DNA from: Juglans regia
Taxonomy: Eukaryota; Streptophyta; Magnoliopsida; Fagales; Juglandaceae
Assembly: GCF_001411555.2 (NCBI RefSeq)
Contig: NC_049907.1
Location: 35,423,866-35,487,865 of the forward strand
Reading direction: 5' to 3'
DNA: 64,000 nucleotides
Shown here: positions 24,907-36,151 of the stretch, in pieces
How positions within the stretch are numbered: the stretch's first letter is position 1
Layout: every line of letters starts with the position of its first letter
Program-made: the position numbers and the translations under genes
The notes under the pieces: model-generated
The model's database searches: none
What the model was told of the DNA's origin: nothing
Seen by the model: only the letters and a program-made list of their open reading frames with translations

Positions 24907-25126
24907 CCCCAAGAGGTAGGCCCAAGTGGTGAAGGTCTTGGTCTTGGGGATCTCTCCCTTCAAGGTCCAAAGTTCAACATCTTATAGGTGCAAATAATCA
25001 TTTGGGGCTATGCTCTTCGTGAAAAACGAGTGTTTTAACCAGTTTCGTATAGAAAAACTTTAGAGAATATGGTGCACGGGACCGATACGAAGAGGTTTCC
25101 GATATTACAAAAAAAAAAAAAAAAAC
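24907..25126 (+). mobile_element. tRNA-like SINE with poly(A) tail and 18-bp target-site duplication
   Basis: Body of about 220 bp with an A-box-like GGCCCAAGTGGTGAAGG near the start and a B-box-like GGTCCAAAGTTCAACATC about 50 bp further on. It ends in a run of about 17 A. Flanking direct repeats CATTCGAACTTAACCAAA (24889-24906) and CATTTGAACTTAACCAAA (25127-25144) differ at one base. These are hallmarks of a pol III-derived SINE moved by LINE machinery. Confidence 0.85.
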
Positions 25127-25144
25127 CATTTGAACTTAACCAAA

Positions 25145-27379
25145 AACGTTAACTTGGATGGCAAGTTTTTATCTACTGTCCACTCCTACTTGTTTGACAT
25201 TGGATTTTCTTTCCTGCAAGTAACAATTGCGTAATCATATAATAAAAAATGGTGGCAAATAAACCACGTAGCAATCACTGATCAATGAAACATTAGTTCG
25301 GGGGAATTGCCTTAACTCATCGGATTTTTCGAAGAGCAACAACAAAAGTAGAAAAGGTAACTTTTGGGCTGGGCCTAGTCATCTGCCATGTTTACTTTAC
25401 GAGGAGTTTGATTTGGGCTTGAAAGTCTTTGTTTATAGGCCCAGATTTGCTTAGAACTGAACATAATCAGGTTTGGGTTTAAGATTTGTCGAATTGCTGA
25501 GATTAAATTTGGGTCAATATCTAATAGATATCTTTGCCTTCTCTCTCTCTCTCTCTCTCTCCCTCCCTCCATTTAATTTCTTATAATAAAGTAATAAAAC
25601 TTTAATAAGAAGTTATAAAAAAAAAGCCTAATAAATCAATTTATGCGACCCCTAAGGTGTCTACTCTGAATTATAGGATAAAATTCAGAGAGCGATTGAC
25701 ATAACATGGGGGTCGAGCTATATTTATCGTTGGACAAAGAGACCTGTGGTCCTCGTTATATGCATTAGGATGCAATTAAGCTTTAGACTCTCAGTGGCTA
25801 AAAATATCTTGCCGACAGGTTTATGGAAGTCATTTTCATACCAAAACTCAGCAAATCAATTGGCATTTTCATTGCCTTTCTCGTCACTTCCTCCTCACTC
25901 TACTAATATGTCAAAGTCGGAAGCAAAATTATGGCCGTCAGGCTCAAAGTTCTACCACTCACCATTGTGCTACCCAATTGGATTTATATGTTTGTCTAGA
26001 TTTAGATTGCTTAAAGTTCTTGTCCGGAATCTAAGGCTTAGAATAAGAGAGAGATAGACACATAAAATGAGTTCTATAATATTTATTAAGCATTTAATAC
26101 TGACATAACTGTCTTAAAAATTTATTCGGACAGTTACAAATAACGTAATATTTACTTTATGTGTCTATTTCTCTTCCACTCTAAAATCTTATAATTTCCT
26201 AAGAATCTAAGTTTTGTTTGTCTTAAATGGACAACTCATGAGAGGGCCCTATTGTTGTAGGGAGGGCTCTAAACCATTAATAATAAGAATAGTTGAAATT
26301 GGCAAAACCTTATATAACCCAAATAAAAATGAGAATTGGAAAATCAGAAATCGATTTCATATTTATCGGTTTTAATATATAATGGTGGAGATGGTAATGA
26401 TTCAATATATTAGGTCAACTTTTTTTTTTCCTTACAAGCGATTTCACGCACCAATATTAAATGTAAGATATTTATTTAATGAAACAATACGAATTGAAGA
26501 CGAAAATGATTTTCGTGAGACAAAAGATCTTATTATTCTCTCAAAAAAAATTTTCTTTTATTTTTTTTAATAAAAACAATTATGTGAGTGTTGGTACGCA
26601 ATTTAGTACGTCAAACTGCTTGTACCTAGTAAGTCTCATAAAATAATGTGCATTTGAGTCAACTACATATGAAAAATAGATTTACAAATGAGTTTGAAAT
26701 GGAAGTGCGTAGATAGCATACAAGTCAAACTCAATCCATTATAGAGGCATTCTAGCTCATTTATCATACAATATCTTTCATGTTTTCAACGACCTTTTTG
26801 GACGGCCTCGTCCTTCCAAATCTTCGTGCATGTATAAGAGTTTATAACCTTTATTTTATGGCATAAGATAAATGTCTATTATAAAAAAAAATGTCTATTT
26901 GTAGCCACTTATTTGTTATTAGAATGATTATTTTTTTTATCAAGAGGAATCAATTTGTATTGCGCATAATCATTCTCGTCATAAATATTCATATAATTCA
27001 ATGGTTCTATAAAGTCTAATCTAATTTAGGTAACTAGGAGAATTGCTTGCACAACATGGAACAGGAGAAGTTCTTTTAATTTGGTAATTAATTAAAATTT
27101 AAGACCGTCCAAGTTTCTTTTTTAAAAGTGGATGATTATCTAGGTTGAGCTTTATTAAAGTTTCAACATCGCATTTAATAATAATATTGATCAGGTCGTC
27201 CCCGTGGTGATAAAATCATCATAGCCAGCATGTTCTTCAGTGATCAGAGTTTTCTTTCTACGTCGGAATGAGGACATACACGATATTCTTTCATCTCTAT
27301 ATTGGCTAATTTGTTCCCCACCCACCCTTTTATTTCCCCTTTTGATCTTTTATTATTATTATTATTATTAAAACCAATC
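25145..27379. other. AT-rich intergenic stretch
   Basis: No gene recognised. Contains a CT-rich simple repeat at 25538-25570 and an ATT triplet run near 27350-27369. Open frames such as 25746-26057 have no recognisable domain. Confidence 0.45.
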
Positions 27380-27555
27380 GAGTAATGCTTGTAGATAGAG
27401 TTTTAGACGTGCAAGTCTCACTCCCTTTGACAAAAAAAGCGGAGTTCTCCATTAAAATAAATTATTTTTTTATGTAAATTTTAAATTTATTTATTTATTT
27501 TAAATAAGTGTTTAAAATTTACACACCTTATAACTATAAATATCATTTCTATTAT
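27380..27555. mobile_element. Probable diverged family A MITE
   Basis: Starts AGTAATGCTTGTAGATAGAG and ends CTATAAATATCATTTCTATTA, weak inverted repeats like those of family A. The middle is AT-rich (TTATGTAAATTTTAAATTTA). Confidence 0.3.
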
Positions 27556-27631
27556 CAATATATATTTAATTAATTTAGTATAATTAATTAAGTAAATAAA
27601 TTTCAATACTATATATATATATATTTAAGTT

Positions 27632-27960
27632 GCGTTTGGATGTTGAGATAAATTGAGTTTTCTATAAATAGTAATGAGTTGAAATGATAGAGTGAGTTTT
27701 GTGAGGCTATCTAAGATGAGTTTAGATGTGTTTGGATGTTAAGATAAGTTTAGATGTATTTATAAGAAGTTAAAAAAAATTATGGATCTAATGTATAAAA
27801 AAATATTGAGTTGAAAAAAATTATGGGTCTCACGTGTAAATATGTTTTGAATTGAGATAAGTTTAGTGATTTGAGAGTTAAGTATTTAGATATTAAAAGA
27901 GATCTAAATCTAAACTAAACTCAACTGAATTGAATACAGTCTAACAAATAAATGAGCCCT
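27632..27960. mobile_element. GTTTGGATG-type MITE, nested or partly duplicated
   Basis: Left end GTTGCGTTTGGATGTTGAG and right end AATAAATGAGCCCTTA are degenerate ends of the common GGGCCCGTTTGG-type Tourist MITE. An internal second start (TGTGTTTGGATGTTAAG, near 27728) suggests nested or partially duplicated copies. Confidence 0.45.
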
Positions 27961-28406
27961 TAATTAATTTAGTATTTGAATTTGTTTAACACATTTTAAT
28001 ATTATTATAATTGGCATTACACAAACGTGGCCGTGCGAATGGGTCGAACCATAACATATTGCTTTTTGACGTATTGCTAATGCATCAATAGTATTGCAGC
28101 TTTTTGACATATCTGTTCGACCACTCCCCACCTAAGTCTTTTAAGTACAATTGATGATTTCTAGTGATGATGCAATCAAACACTAATGTTACAAGTGAAA
28201 TATTTTAGTTATAAAAAAATTTTATAAAAATAAATTTATAAATTAACGTTATTCGATGTGATATCTTAAATTTTAAAATTAATTTTATTATAATATAGAT
28301 CTAACATATTATATAAAATCATGTCAGTTTATAAATTTATTTTTATGAAATTTCTTTATAACTATAGCACTCTCATGATATAAATACTATTGTTTTAATT
28401 TAGAAA

Positions 28407-28616
28407 AATGATAGGGGGACTGAGAATGGTGCTACCATTTTGACCAACACTCTCTCTTTTTATTTAATAGTTAAGAAATTGACTATTAGTAAATTGATAT
28501 TTTTTTATTTTTTAAAAATATTTAAAGATGTTAAAAAAAGTTTGAAAAAGAAAAAGAAAAAAGAAAAAATGTATTTTCACTTGTTGGTACAATGAGGGCC
28601 ACCATTGTCGATCCCC
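28407..28616. mobile_element. AT-rich MITE, family B copy with visible ends
   Basis: Left end AATGATAGGGGGACTGAG, then AATGGTG, matches the complement of the right end CACCATTGTCGATCCCCTTAG over about 25 bp with a few differences. The interior has the family B core (TTAAGAAATTGACTATTAGT). This is the copy that best defines the termini of the family. Confidence 0.6.
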
Positions 28617-29910
28617 TTAGCATTGTCCTTTAATTTGTCTACTTATTTAATTTTATCTTTGAGAAAGCTCTTGCTTGTTTTTTAAATGTTTTATTTCTTC
28701 AATGAATCAAATATGGGTCATTGATTTGACCATAAAATATACAAACATATATAGACCATTATTGCTGGGGACCAACAAAACCAACTTGCATCCCCCATGA
28801 TTCCGTCCCTTGAAAATAAGGAATTAATGCTTAGTTTCTTCTAGAAAACAAATAAAGATGATCTTACGTATACTAATTTCTTGAACTTAATTCTCAGACA
28901 TTATTTTACTTTTTACTTCTTAATTTCCTTGATAAGGGTATTCGATTTCAATCTCTATAATTATCATGTTTTGTGAAAATTCAAGGATGACTCTAGTCTT
29001 AATCTCAAGCCAACTCACGTACCAAGATGATTTATCACTTAAGGTTTCAATGCTTTTTCTTCGATTACTTATTTTTCAAATAAAAGAATCTCTCTAATTT
29101 TTCTTATAACGACGGTACAAAGTCATGGACTCCACCTATGTAAAAGACACATGATATCACATCCTTGGCCTCCTTTTTTACACTAATAATGTAATAGCCC
29201 TATACATGTCACGCTTTTGATAAAGATTCGAGAAGTACATAGAGGTAGCTTAGCTCTTTCGAAAAGAATTAGACCCGTCAATCCTTTTGAGTTTCATTCT
29301 TGCATAAGTATTCTTCAATAGGGATACTTAACGCATTAAATACAATACTGTTTAGGTCGATAGACACGGTACCAAGCATCTCTGTTTAAGGTTAGGGCTA
29401 CTAAGGTATCTAATCACATTCGCTCCCTTAACTTTTATATCCTCGTCCCTTACTCTTTTGAAAACTGTCATTCTTGATTTCATTTCACATGCTTGAAGTT
29501 ATGCTTGGCAACATGTTATGAGATAATAGTCTCGCTTATGATCTAAATGTTGGCTAAATAAACATCCTATAGTAAGAGGAATAGTTATGAACTATCTCCA
29601 TCGGGGGATAGTGAAGGAGGGCCCCAATTGATAGAAAAAAGAGAGGAAATATCGTTATCAGTTTGGAGAATAATTTAATTATTGAGAAAGAAAAAATTAA
29701 TAATTTAATTGAGAAAGCAATGGGCCACTGGCCTTTTTGTTTTCCTTCGGCATAATGGACCACTGGTCAATGATTGAAATTATGTCTCGATGACTCATTG
29801 GTGACTCATGTCCAATCGCAGGCTCTTAATCGTCCTGAATATGAACATTTTAATCTTTATTTTTTCTTAATTAATGAAAAGCCAGGACACGTGATTTAAG
29901 AAGGAAACTC
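28617..29910. other. Intergenic, no feature recognised
   Basis: AT-rich sequence between a MITE and the copia element. No coding region, RNA gene or repeat boundary could be supported. Confidence 0.4.
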
Positions 29911-29915
29911 ACATG

Positions 29916-30221
29916 TATTAAGGCTCACCATAACACTACCTCACACCAAGTTTCTAACATACACGACTCTAAGGTAGCAGCACATTTAACAAACTCTGTA
30001 TAATGGAATATTGCTGATAATTCTAGAAAGCTCGTAATAGTGCTGAGGTGTCTACCATGAGTGTGAAATATTGATTGGGAATTGTCTATAAATATCAAGT
30101 ATCTTTAGACTATTGTAATTAGGAAATCTGTTGCTTTTCAAATATACTCGTGAAAGAAGTTTGACTCTATGAATCATTTATGCAAACACCTTTCCTGCAC
30201 TTTGTTTATGCTATCTAAACA
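29916..30221 (+). repeat. 5' LTR of the copia element
   Basis: Begins TATTAAGGCTCACC, where the 3' LTR has TGTTAAGGCTCACC, so the terminal TG has mutated to TA. It ends ATCTAAACA. A TATA-like TCTATAAATATC sits near 30087. Confidence 0.88.
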
Positions 30222-30234
30222 TGGCATCAGAGCC
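30222..30234 (+). promoter_or_regulatory. Primer-binding site of the copia element
   Basis: TGGCATCAGAGCC directly follows the 5' LTR. Plant copia elements usually have TGGTATCAGAGC, complementary to initiator methionine tRNA; one base differs here. Confidence 0.75.
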
Positions 30235-30272
30235 ATAAAAAGGACTCACGTTCAATTCTTTATTCGAATGCC

Positions 30273-31110
30273 ATGGAACCAGACAAATCCTCACCACCGA
30301 CAATCACCCCCACCATTATCTAATCGGCCACCCACCTTGTTACAGTAAAACTCAACATTGACAACTATCTTGTTTGGAAAACCCAAATTCTTCCCTTCTT
30401 CAAAGGTTATGTAAATGGTTCCATACCCATGCCTCCTCTCACCATAGATGGCACAAATAATCTCGAACACTTGAAATGAGCCCTCCAAGACCAGCTCATT
30501 CTCTCAGCCATAAACTCTTCTCTTACAGACACAGTTTTATCCCAAGTTCTTGAGTGCTCTACCTCCCACGAGGTCTGGACAACTCTTCATAGTCTTTTTT
30601 CAACTCAAACATTAGCCAATATTATGCAAACTCAGTATCAACTAGCTACCTCAAGAAAGGATCAGAGTCTATCACTGATTATTTTCATAAAGCCAAATCC
30701 CTAGCAAGCTCCCTTAGTGCTGCTAGACAGCCACTCACCTCTTCAAAATTTACCATCTATCTTCTTGCTGGTCTTGGTTCCGATTACAAATCCTTGGTTA
30801 CCTCCATCACCACTCGGTCAGATCCCCTTTCCTCTTCCCAAATTTTCAGCTACCTTCTCAATCATGAGTCCATATTAGCTCATCAGACCACTTCTCTTCT
30901 CTCCAATACTCCACTTGCCGCTAACACCGCTATCACTAGTCCCTCGCATTCCTTCTCTCCATCTTTTAGAGGTCGTGGCCATGGGTTTAGGCGTGGTAGA
31001 GGTTCTAGTCGTGCCAATTTTTCCCGTCCCAATATATTTTCCTAATTCCTCTTCTTCCCGACCCACTTGTTAGGTTTGTCACAAACCAGGTCACACGACC
31101 TTGTCGCATT
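30273..31110 (+). pseudogene. Copia gag remnant
   Basis: Frames carry the retrotransposon gag pattern: NYLVWKTQILPFFKGYVNGS, then an alternating set of open segments up to a glycine/arginine-rich stretch (RGRGHGFRRGRGSSR, near 30970) and a zinc-knuckle remnant (VCHKPGHT, near 31078). At least two in-frame stops and a frameshift (near 30660) break it. The knuckle is itself preceded by a stop codon. Confidence 0.7.
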
Positions 31111-31199
31111 ATCATTGTTTTAATCACTCATATCAGTCCTTAGCCCCACCATCTCTTGCATCTCATTATACTGTTGTTCCATCTTCATCTATCCCTTAT

Positions 31200-32860
31200 A
31201 CTAACTGGTTTCCTAATACTGCCGCCACAATCACTTCATCGCTGACTTTTCTAATCTTAATTTAGATTCCTCCCCTTATCAAGGTCCTGATCAAGTGAGC
31301 ATTGGAGATGGTTCCACACTTCCCATTCAAAATACTGGCTCCGCTCATCTTAACACACCTTCTAGCAAATTTCTTTTTCACAATCTTTTTCATGTTCCAT
31401 TACATGCAATTTATTATCTGTTCGTCAATTCTGTTAGGATAATTCTGTATTTTTTGAGTTTCACTCTTCTGTCTTTTTTGTGAAGGATCTGCATACTCGA
31501 GAGGTGCTTCTTCAGGGTTTCGTTAGGAATGATCTTTATTTTATTTCATTTGATGCCGAGGCCTTAACTATTTCCTCTCCTACACAACCACCATATCAAG
31601 CTCTCATTGGTGAAATAACTTCCTCTCAACTATGGCATTATCGCCCAGGTCACCCCTCTCCTCGCATTACTGCCCTAACCATACAAAAATATCAATTACC
31701 TGTCCATAACAAATATGTCCTCTCTTTTTGTGCTACATGCTCCCAAGCCAAGTCTCATGCCCTTCCTCACCATCTCGTTCACAAACTCCCTTTCAGTTTT
31801 CATTTCTTGATGTTTGGGGATCGATGTCTGTGCTGTCCTCTAATAGTTTTAGTTTTTATCTCTCCATTGTAGACGACTTTTCAAAATATATATGGTTTTT
31901 TCGTTTACGTGCTAAGTCTGATGTCTCTACTATACTTCTTGCTTTTCTTCGTTATGTGAGTAATAATTTTTCATCTAATGTAATTTCCATTCAAACGGAT
32001 TGGGGAGAAGAGTTTCGAACACTCCACGCTTTACTTAGAAATTTTGGAATCTCACATAGAATTACATGCCCTTACTCACATGCTCAAAATGGTAGGACTA
32101 AGCAACGTCACCATCACATTGTTGAAACCTGTCTCTCTATCATTTTCATTCCTCTATTCCCCATAAATACTGGGTTGAAGTCTTTCGAGCTGCAGTATTT
32201 CTCATCAACCGCATGCCCACACCTGTTTTACACAATATTTCTCTGTTCCAAACTTTATTTCATCATCCTCCAGATTACTCTTTTTTGAGAATTTTTGGCT
32301 TGGCTTGTTGGCCCAATTTAAGGCCTTTTAATCGTCATAAGATGGAGTTTCATTCTCAACTTTGTGTCTTTATGGGCTATAGTCCAGCCATAAAGGCTAC
32401 AATTGTCTTAACATCCCGACGGGCCGGACTTATATTTCTCGTGATGTGTGTTTTAATGAACAGTGTTTTCTGTTTGCTATCACACCCAGCCCACCTTGTC
32501 ATCCATTATGTTCCCATCTTGGTTCCGCTATTAGGCCTGTCCATCCTCAAATGTCAACAGTCCAGCCCGTTAACTCAGATATCTTCCAACCCACTTCATC
32601 TACCCTACCCGACTTTCACTCATCTTCCTCCTTTCCCGCGCCTCAAGATCAAGTCTCCAACCTTTATAATATCTGCACCTCTTCATCCACTTCAGCCTCA
32701 CCATCTACCTCTCTCACGCCACTCCTCAATATCCATCCCATGCTCACCTATTCTAAAACTAACATTTGTTGCCCCATCCTCCGTTCCGATGGCACCATAC
32801 CCTGGCCTCCTCCAAATCTTCTAGTAACAATCAGTCTCCTGATCCAATGAGCAATATTCC
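31200..32860 (+). pseudogene. Copia protease-integrase remnant
   Basis: A protease-like NWFPNTAATITS (normally with DTGA, so the active site is lost) lies near 31210. A pre-integrase zinc-binding segment follows (LWHYRPGHPS … FCATCSQAKSH, 31630-31750). The integrase core reads DVWG / VDDFSKYIWFF / IQTDWGEEF (31815-32015) in another frame. 32213-32860 covers the proline/serine-rich linker. Several frameshifts and stops. Confidence 0.7.
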
Positions 32861-32919
32861 TTCAAGTGAACAACATTTCCATGTTTCCGTTCTAAAATCG
32901 TTGGCCTCCCTCACTGTCT

Positions 32920-34440
32920 CTACATCTCAACCTATTCCCGAAGAACCAGTTTCCTACACCGAAGCCTTGAAATATCCCGAGTGGCGTGCTGCAATGTCTA
33001 GTGAATTTCAAGCCCACATTCACAACCACACCTAGGACTTAGTTTCATTTACATCGCACCTTAACGTCCTGTGATCCAAGTGGATTCTTAAGACTAAATA
33101 GCGAGCTGACGGAACCCTTTAACGCCGTAAAACTCGTCTTATGGCCAAGGGCTTCCATCAGCAAGCTGGCCTTGACTACACAAAGACCTTCAGCGCTATT
33201 GCCAAACCACTCATAGTTCGACTTCTTATCTTTATTGTCGTTACACATTGTTGGCCTCTTCATCAACTGGAAATCCAAAATGCCTTCCTATACGGTGATC
33301 TAGAGGAGGACGTCTTCACGAGTCAACCAACTGGATTTGTGAATCTTGGTTTTTCTCAGCATGTTTGTAAATTACGTAAATCTATCTATGGTTTGAAACA
33401 AGCCCCTAGGGCTTGGTTTTCAAAGTTAAACTCAAAATTACTGTCTTTAGGGTTTCATAGTTTAATTTCAGATTCTTCCTTATTTATTTTTTCCACTACA
33501 TCTGCCTCCATTGATGTTTTAATTTATGTTGATGATATTATAGTTACAGCTTCTAACCCTGATTTGATTAATGATTTTATTTTTACTCTTCGATATGCCT
33601 TTCCTATCAAAGATCTCGGTACCCTTCATTATTTTTTAGGTGTTGAGGTTACTTGCAGCTCTACTAGTCTGTTCATGTCACAAACACGTTACATTACTGA
33701 TCTATTAGCTAGGATTTGAAACATGCGTCTACCCCTATGTTCACTTCAGCCAAAGTCACTACTCTTGATGGATCCTCCTTTGAGGATCCTCAACTTTATC
33801 GCAGAGTTGTAGGTAGCCTCCAATACCTTGCCTTTACTCGACCCGACATCCAATTGGTTGTAAATAAAGTTTGCCAATACATGCACTGTCCCCGTGTTCC
33901 TCATTGGCAAGCTATCAATATGATCTTACGTTATCTTTGTCTTACCACTTCCTTTGGACTTTATTTCTCTACTGCTTCATCTTTAAAACTCACTGCCTTC
34001 TCAGATGTTGATTGGGTTGGTTATCCCGATGACCGAAAATCCATCCGTGAATTTTGTGTTTATTTTGGTTTGCAACTTGTTTCATGGGGCTCTAAGAAGC
34101 AGCCCACCATAGCTCGATCATCCACAGAGGCCAAATACAAAGCTGTGGCCAACACTGCATATGAAGTTTTATGGTTACAATCATTGTTAAAGGAATTAGA
34201 CATTTTTCTCACTAATCCTCCAAACTTGTGGTGTGATAATATAAGTGCCACCTATCTTTCTATTAATCCAGTTTTACACTCTAGAACTGACACATTGATC
34301 TGGATTATCATTTTGTGAAGGACTGTGTTGCTGCCAAAATCCTGAAAGTCTCCTTTTTCGCAAACAATGATCAAATTGCTGATATTCTCACCAAGCCACT
34401 GTCCACAACAAGGTTCACTCTTCTTTGCTCAAGTCTCACA
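32920..34440 (+). pseudogene. Copia reverse transcriptase-RNase H remnant
   Basis: Reverse transcriptase blocks are easily read: EPVSYTEALKYPEW, MAKGFHQQAGLDYTKTFSA (33141 on), IYGLKQAPRAWF, the catalytic YVDD near 33528, and YFLGVEV. A stop at 33717-33719 forces a frame change into the RNase H part (33716-34318): [15 protein letters not shown] and [16 protein letters not shown] is retained although the gene is broken elsewhere. Confidence 0.8.
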
Positions 34441-34458
34441 ATCTTTTCAATGCCGCTT

Positions 34459-34472
34459 GATTCGAGGGGGGC
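34459..34472 (+). promoter_or_regulatory. Polypurine tract of the copia element
   Basis: GATTCGAGGGGGGC immediately before the 3' LTR, the usual position of the plus-strand primer. Confidence 0.7.
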
Positions 34473-34784
34473 TGTTAAGGCTCACCATAACACTGCCTCA
34501 CAACAAGATTCTAACATACATGACTCCAAGGCAGTAGCACATCTAACAAACTCTGCATGATGGAATATTGCAGATAATTCTAGAAGGCTCATACAGTGCT
34601 AAGGTGTCCACCATGGGTCCATGAGTGTGTAATTTTGAGAATTGTCTATAAATATCAAGTATCTTTACACTATTGTAATTAGAAAATCTGGTTTTTTTTT
34701 TCCAACATATTCATGAAAGAAGTTCGACTCTGTGAAGCATTTTTGCAAACACCTTTCCTGCACTTTGTTTCTGTTATCTAAACA
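34473..34784 (+). repeat. 3' LTR of the copia element
   Basis: Begins TGTTAAGGCTCACC and ends ATCTAAACA, followed by the ACATG duplication. Relative to the 5' LTR it has a short insertion (GGGTCCAT near 34614) and a T-run near 34692. Confidence 0.88.
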
Positions 34785-34789
34785 ACATG

Positions 34790-35964
34790 CATACATGGTT
34801 CGTTGTGATTGCCTGATTGGTAACAAGCTATATCTTATCCCCGATGCATTTAGCTGCATTGTTAGTGACAACTTGTGGTAGTTATTTTATTTTGGATAGA
34901 GTTGGGATTAAACTATACCTTAAATCCATTTTTTTAATAATTTATTCTTGTCTAAAGCAATCTTTAAAATCTATATATAGACTATATATAGCCTTGCCTA
35001 GATAGAAAGTAATAGACTCTTGGCCCTTATCTTTTTAGCTAATATTAGAAAAAACAAATAGTGTTATATGCGTATCAAATTAAACAACCCTAGGAACAAG
35101 CTAGAAGTGAAGAAACTCATGTGAGATTTGACTAATAAACAATGTGCATTATTAGGTGGTAGAAAGAAAAGCACATTTTCCTTAATCTAAAAACTGCGTC
35201 AATATATACTTTGGGAAACATTTCTAACCCTTTCTGCCTCTTCGTCTTTAATTGCAAATATAATTTTTTTTTTCTCATGCAACTATAATAGGAACTTCCG
35301 TATCTCTATTCGCATCTTCCTCATATGTATAGTCTTTATGCTTGAAAAAAAGGTTTTTTTTTTATTTTTTTATTTTTATTTTTTATTTTTATGAAATGAC
35401 AACAAATGTGTGCATTTTCCTATCAAAGCCCTTGAACTAACCTTTTAGGCATGAAGGGCATTCTGAAGATGTATTTCATTAGCCATGCACCTGTATATTG
35501 ATTTGTTGAAAACAACTCCTTCGTCTACTGTGCCTATTTGTATTGGTATAAACATGCTTACCGATATGCAATTGACTAAACAGGATATATAGCTGGGCAG
35601 AACGACTTTGCTTAAGACCGAAATGCTACCCCCGCTCAAACACACTTTCAATGCTCAAACTCCAGAATTAAACTCAAGTCATTGCTCATTCCCGCTCATA
35701 CTTACTAGCCCATACTTTCTATAACAATTCCCTTGCCTACTAGACTTGTCTAAAAGAAGAAAAGATGCATGAGCACCTACCAACTTGAGTTGAGTAATGG
35801 ACTAAGCTTGGGCCTATTTGTGGGGAAGCGTTTTGAAAATGTTGGAACTCTTTTGTAAAAAACAATAAGCATTTTAGGTGACATTTCCTACATACTATAA
35901 CGAAGAACACCACTATATATATATATATATATATATATGAATGAGTATGATCTAAATATACCCA
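34790..35964. other. Intergenic between the copia element and the LINE
   Basis: No gene recognised. Holds T-rich runs near 35352-35390 and a TA microsatellite at 35913-35938, just before the LINE target site. Confidence 0.45.
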
Positions 35965-36007
35965 GATTGTTCAATCCCTATCACTTGAGTAACTAGTAAG
36001 GGCGATG

Positions 36008-36063
36008 GCGATTTTGGAAGAAGTGCGAGGGTGATTTTGGAAGAAGTGCAAGAGCGATTTTGG
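36008..36063 (+). repeat. 23-bp tandem repeat in the LINE 5' leader
   Basis: GATTTTGGAAGAAGTGC starts at 36010 and 36033, with a partial third unit at 36056. Short 5' iterations are common in LINE leaders and may carry promoter activity. Confidence 0.7.
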
Positions 36064-36151
36064 TCCATTTTTGGATAGTCTGTATTTTACAGAATCTCCT
36101 TTTCCGGTAGGATCCTAGGGTTCCTGGAGGTTTTGGACGCTGGTGGTGACC

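Larger units (their letters stand above)
29916..34784 (+). mobile_element. Ty1/copia retrotransposon, structurally complete but coding-dead (4.87 kb)
   Basis: Long terminal repeats 29916-30221 and 34473-34784 flank a primer-binding site, a gag-pol region in copia order (gag, protease, integrase, reverse transcriptase, RNase H) and a polypurine tract. The target-site duplication ACATG is perfect (29911-29915 and 34785-34789). The two LTRs look roughly 85-90% alike by eye, so the insertion is old. The coding region has many stops and frameshifts. It is Pseudoviridae-type host DNA, not an active virus. Confidence 0.92.

Noticed and set aside
35913..35938. TA runs as origins or centromeric satellite
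   Set aside because: Plain dinucleotide microsatellites, seen at several places in the window without larger arrays.
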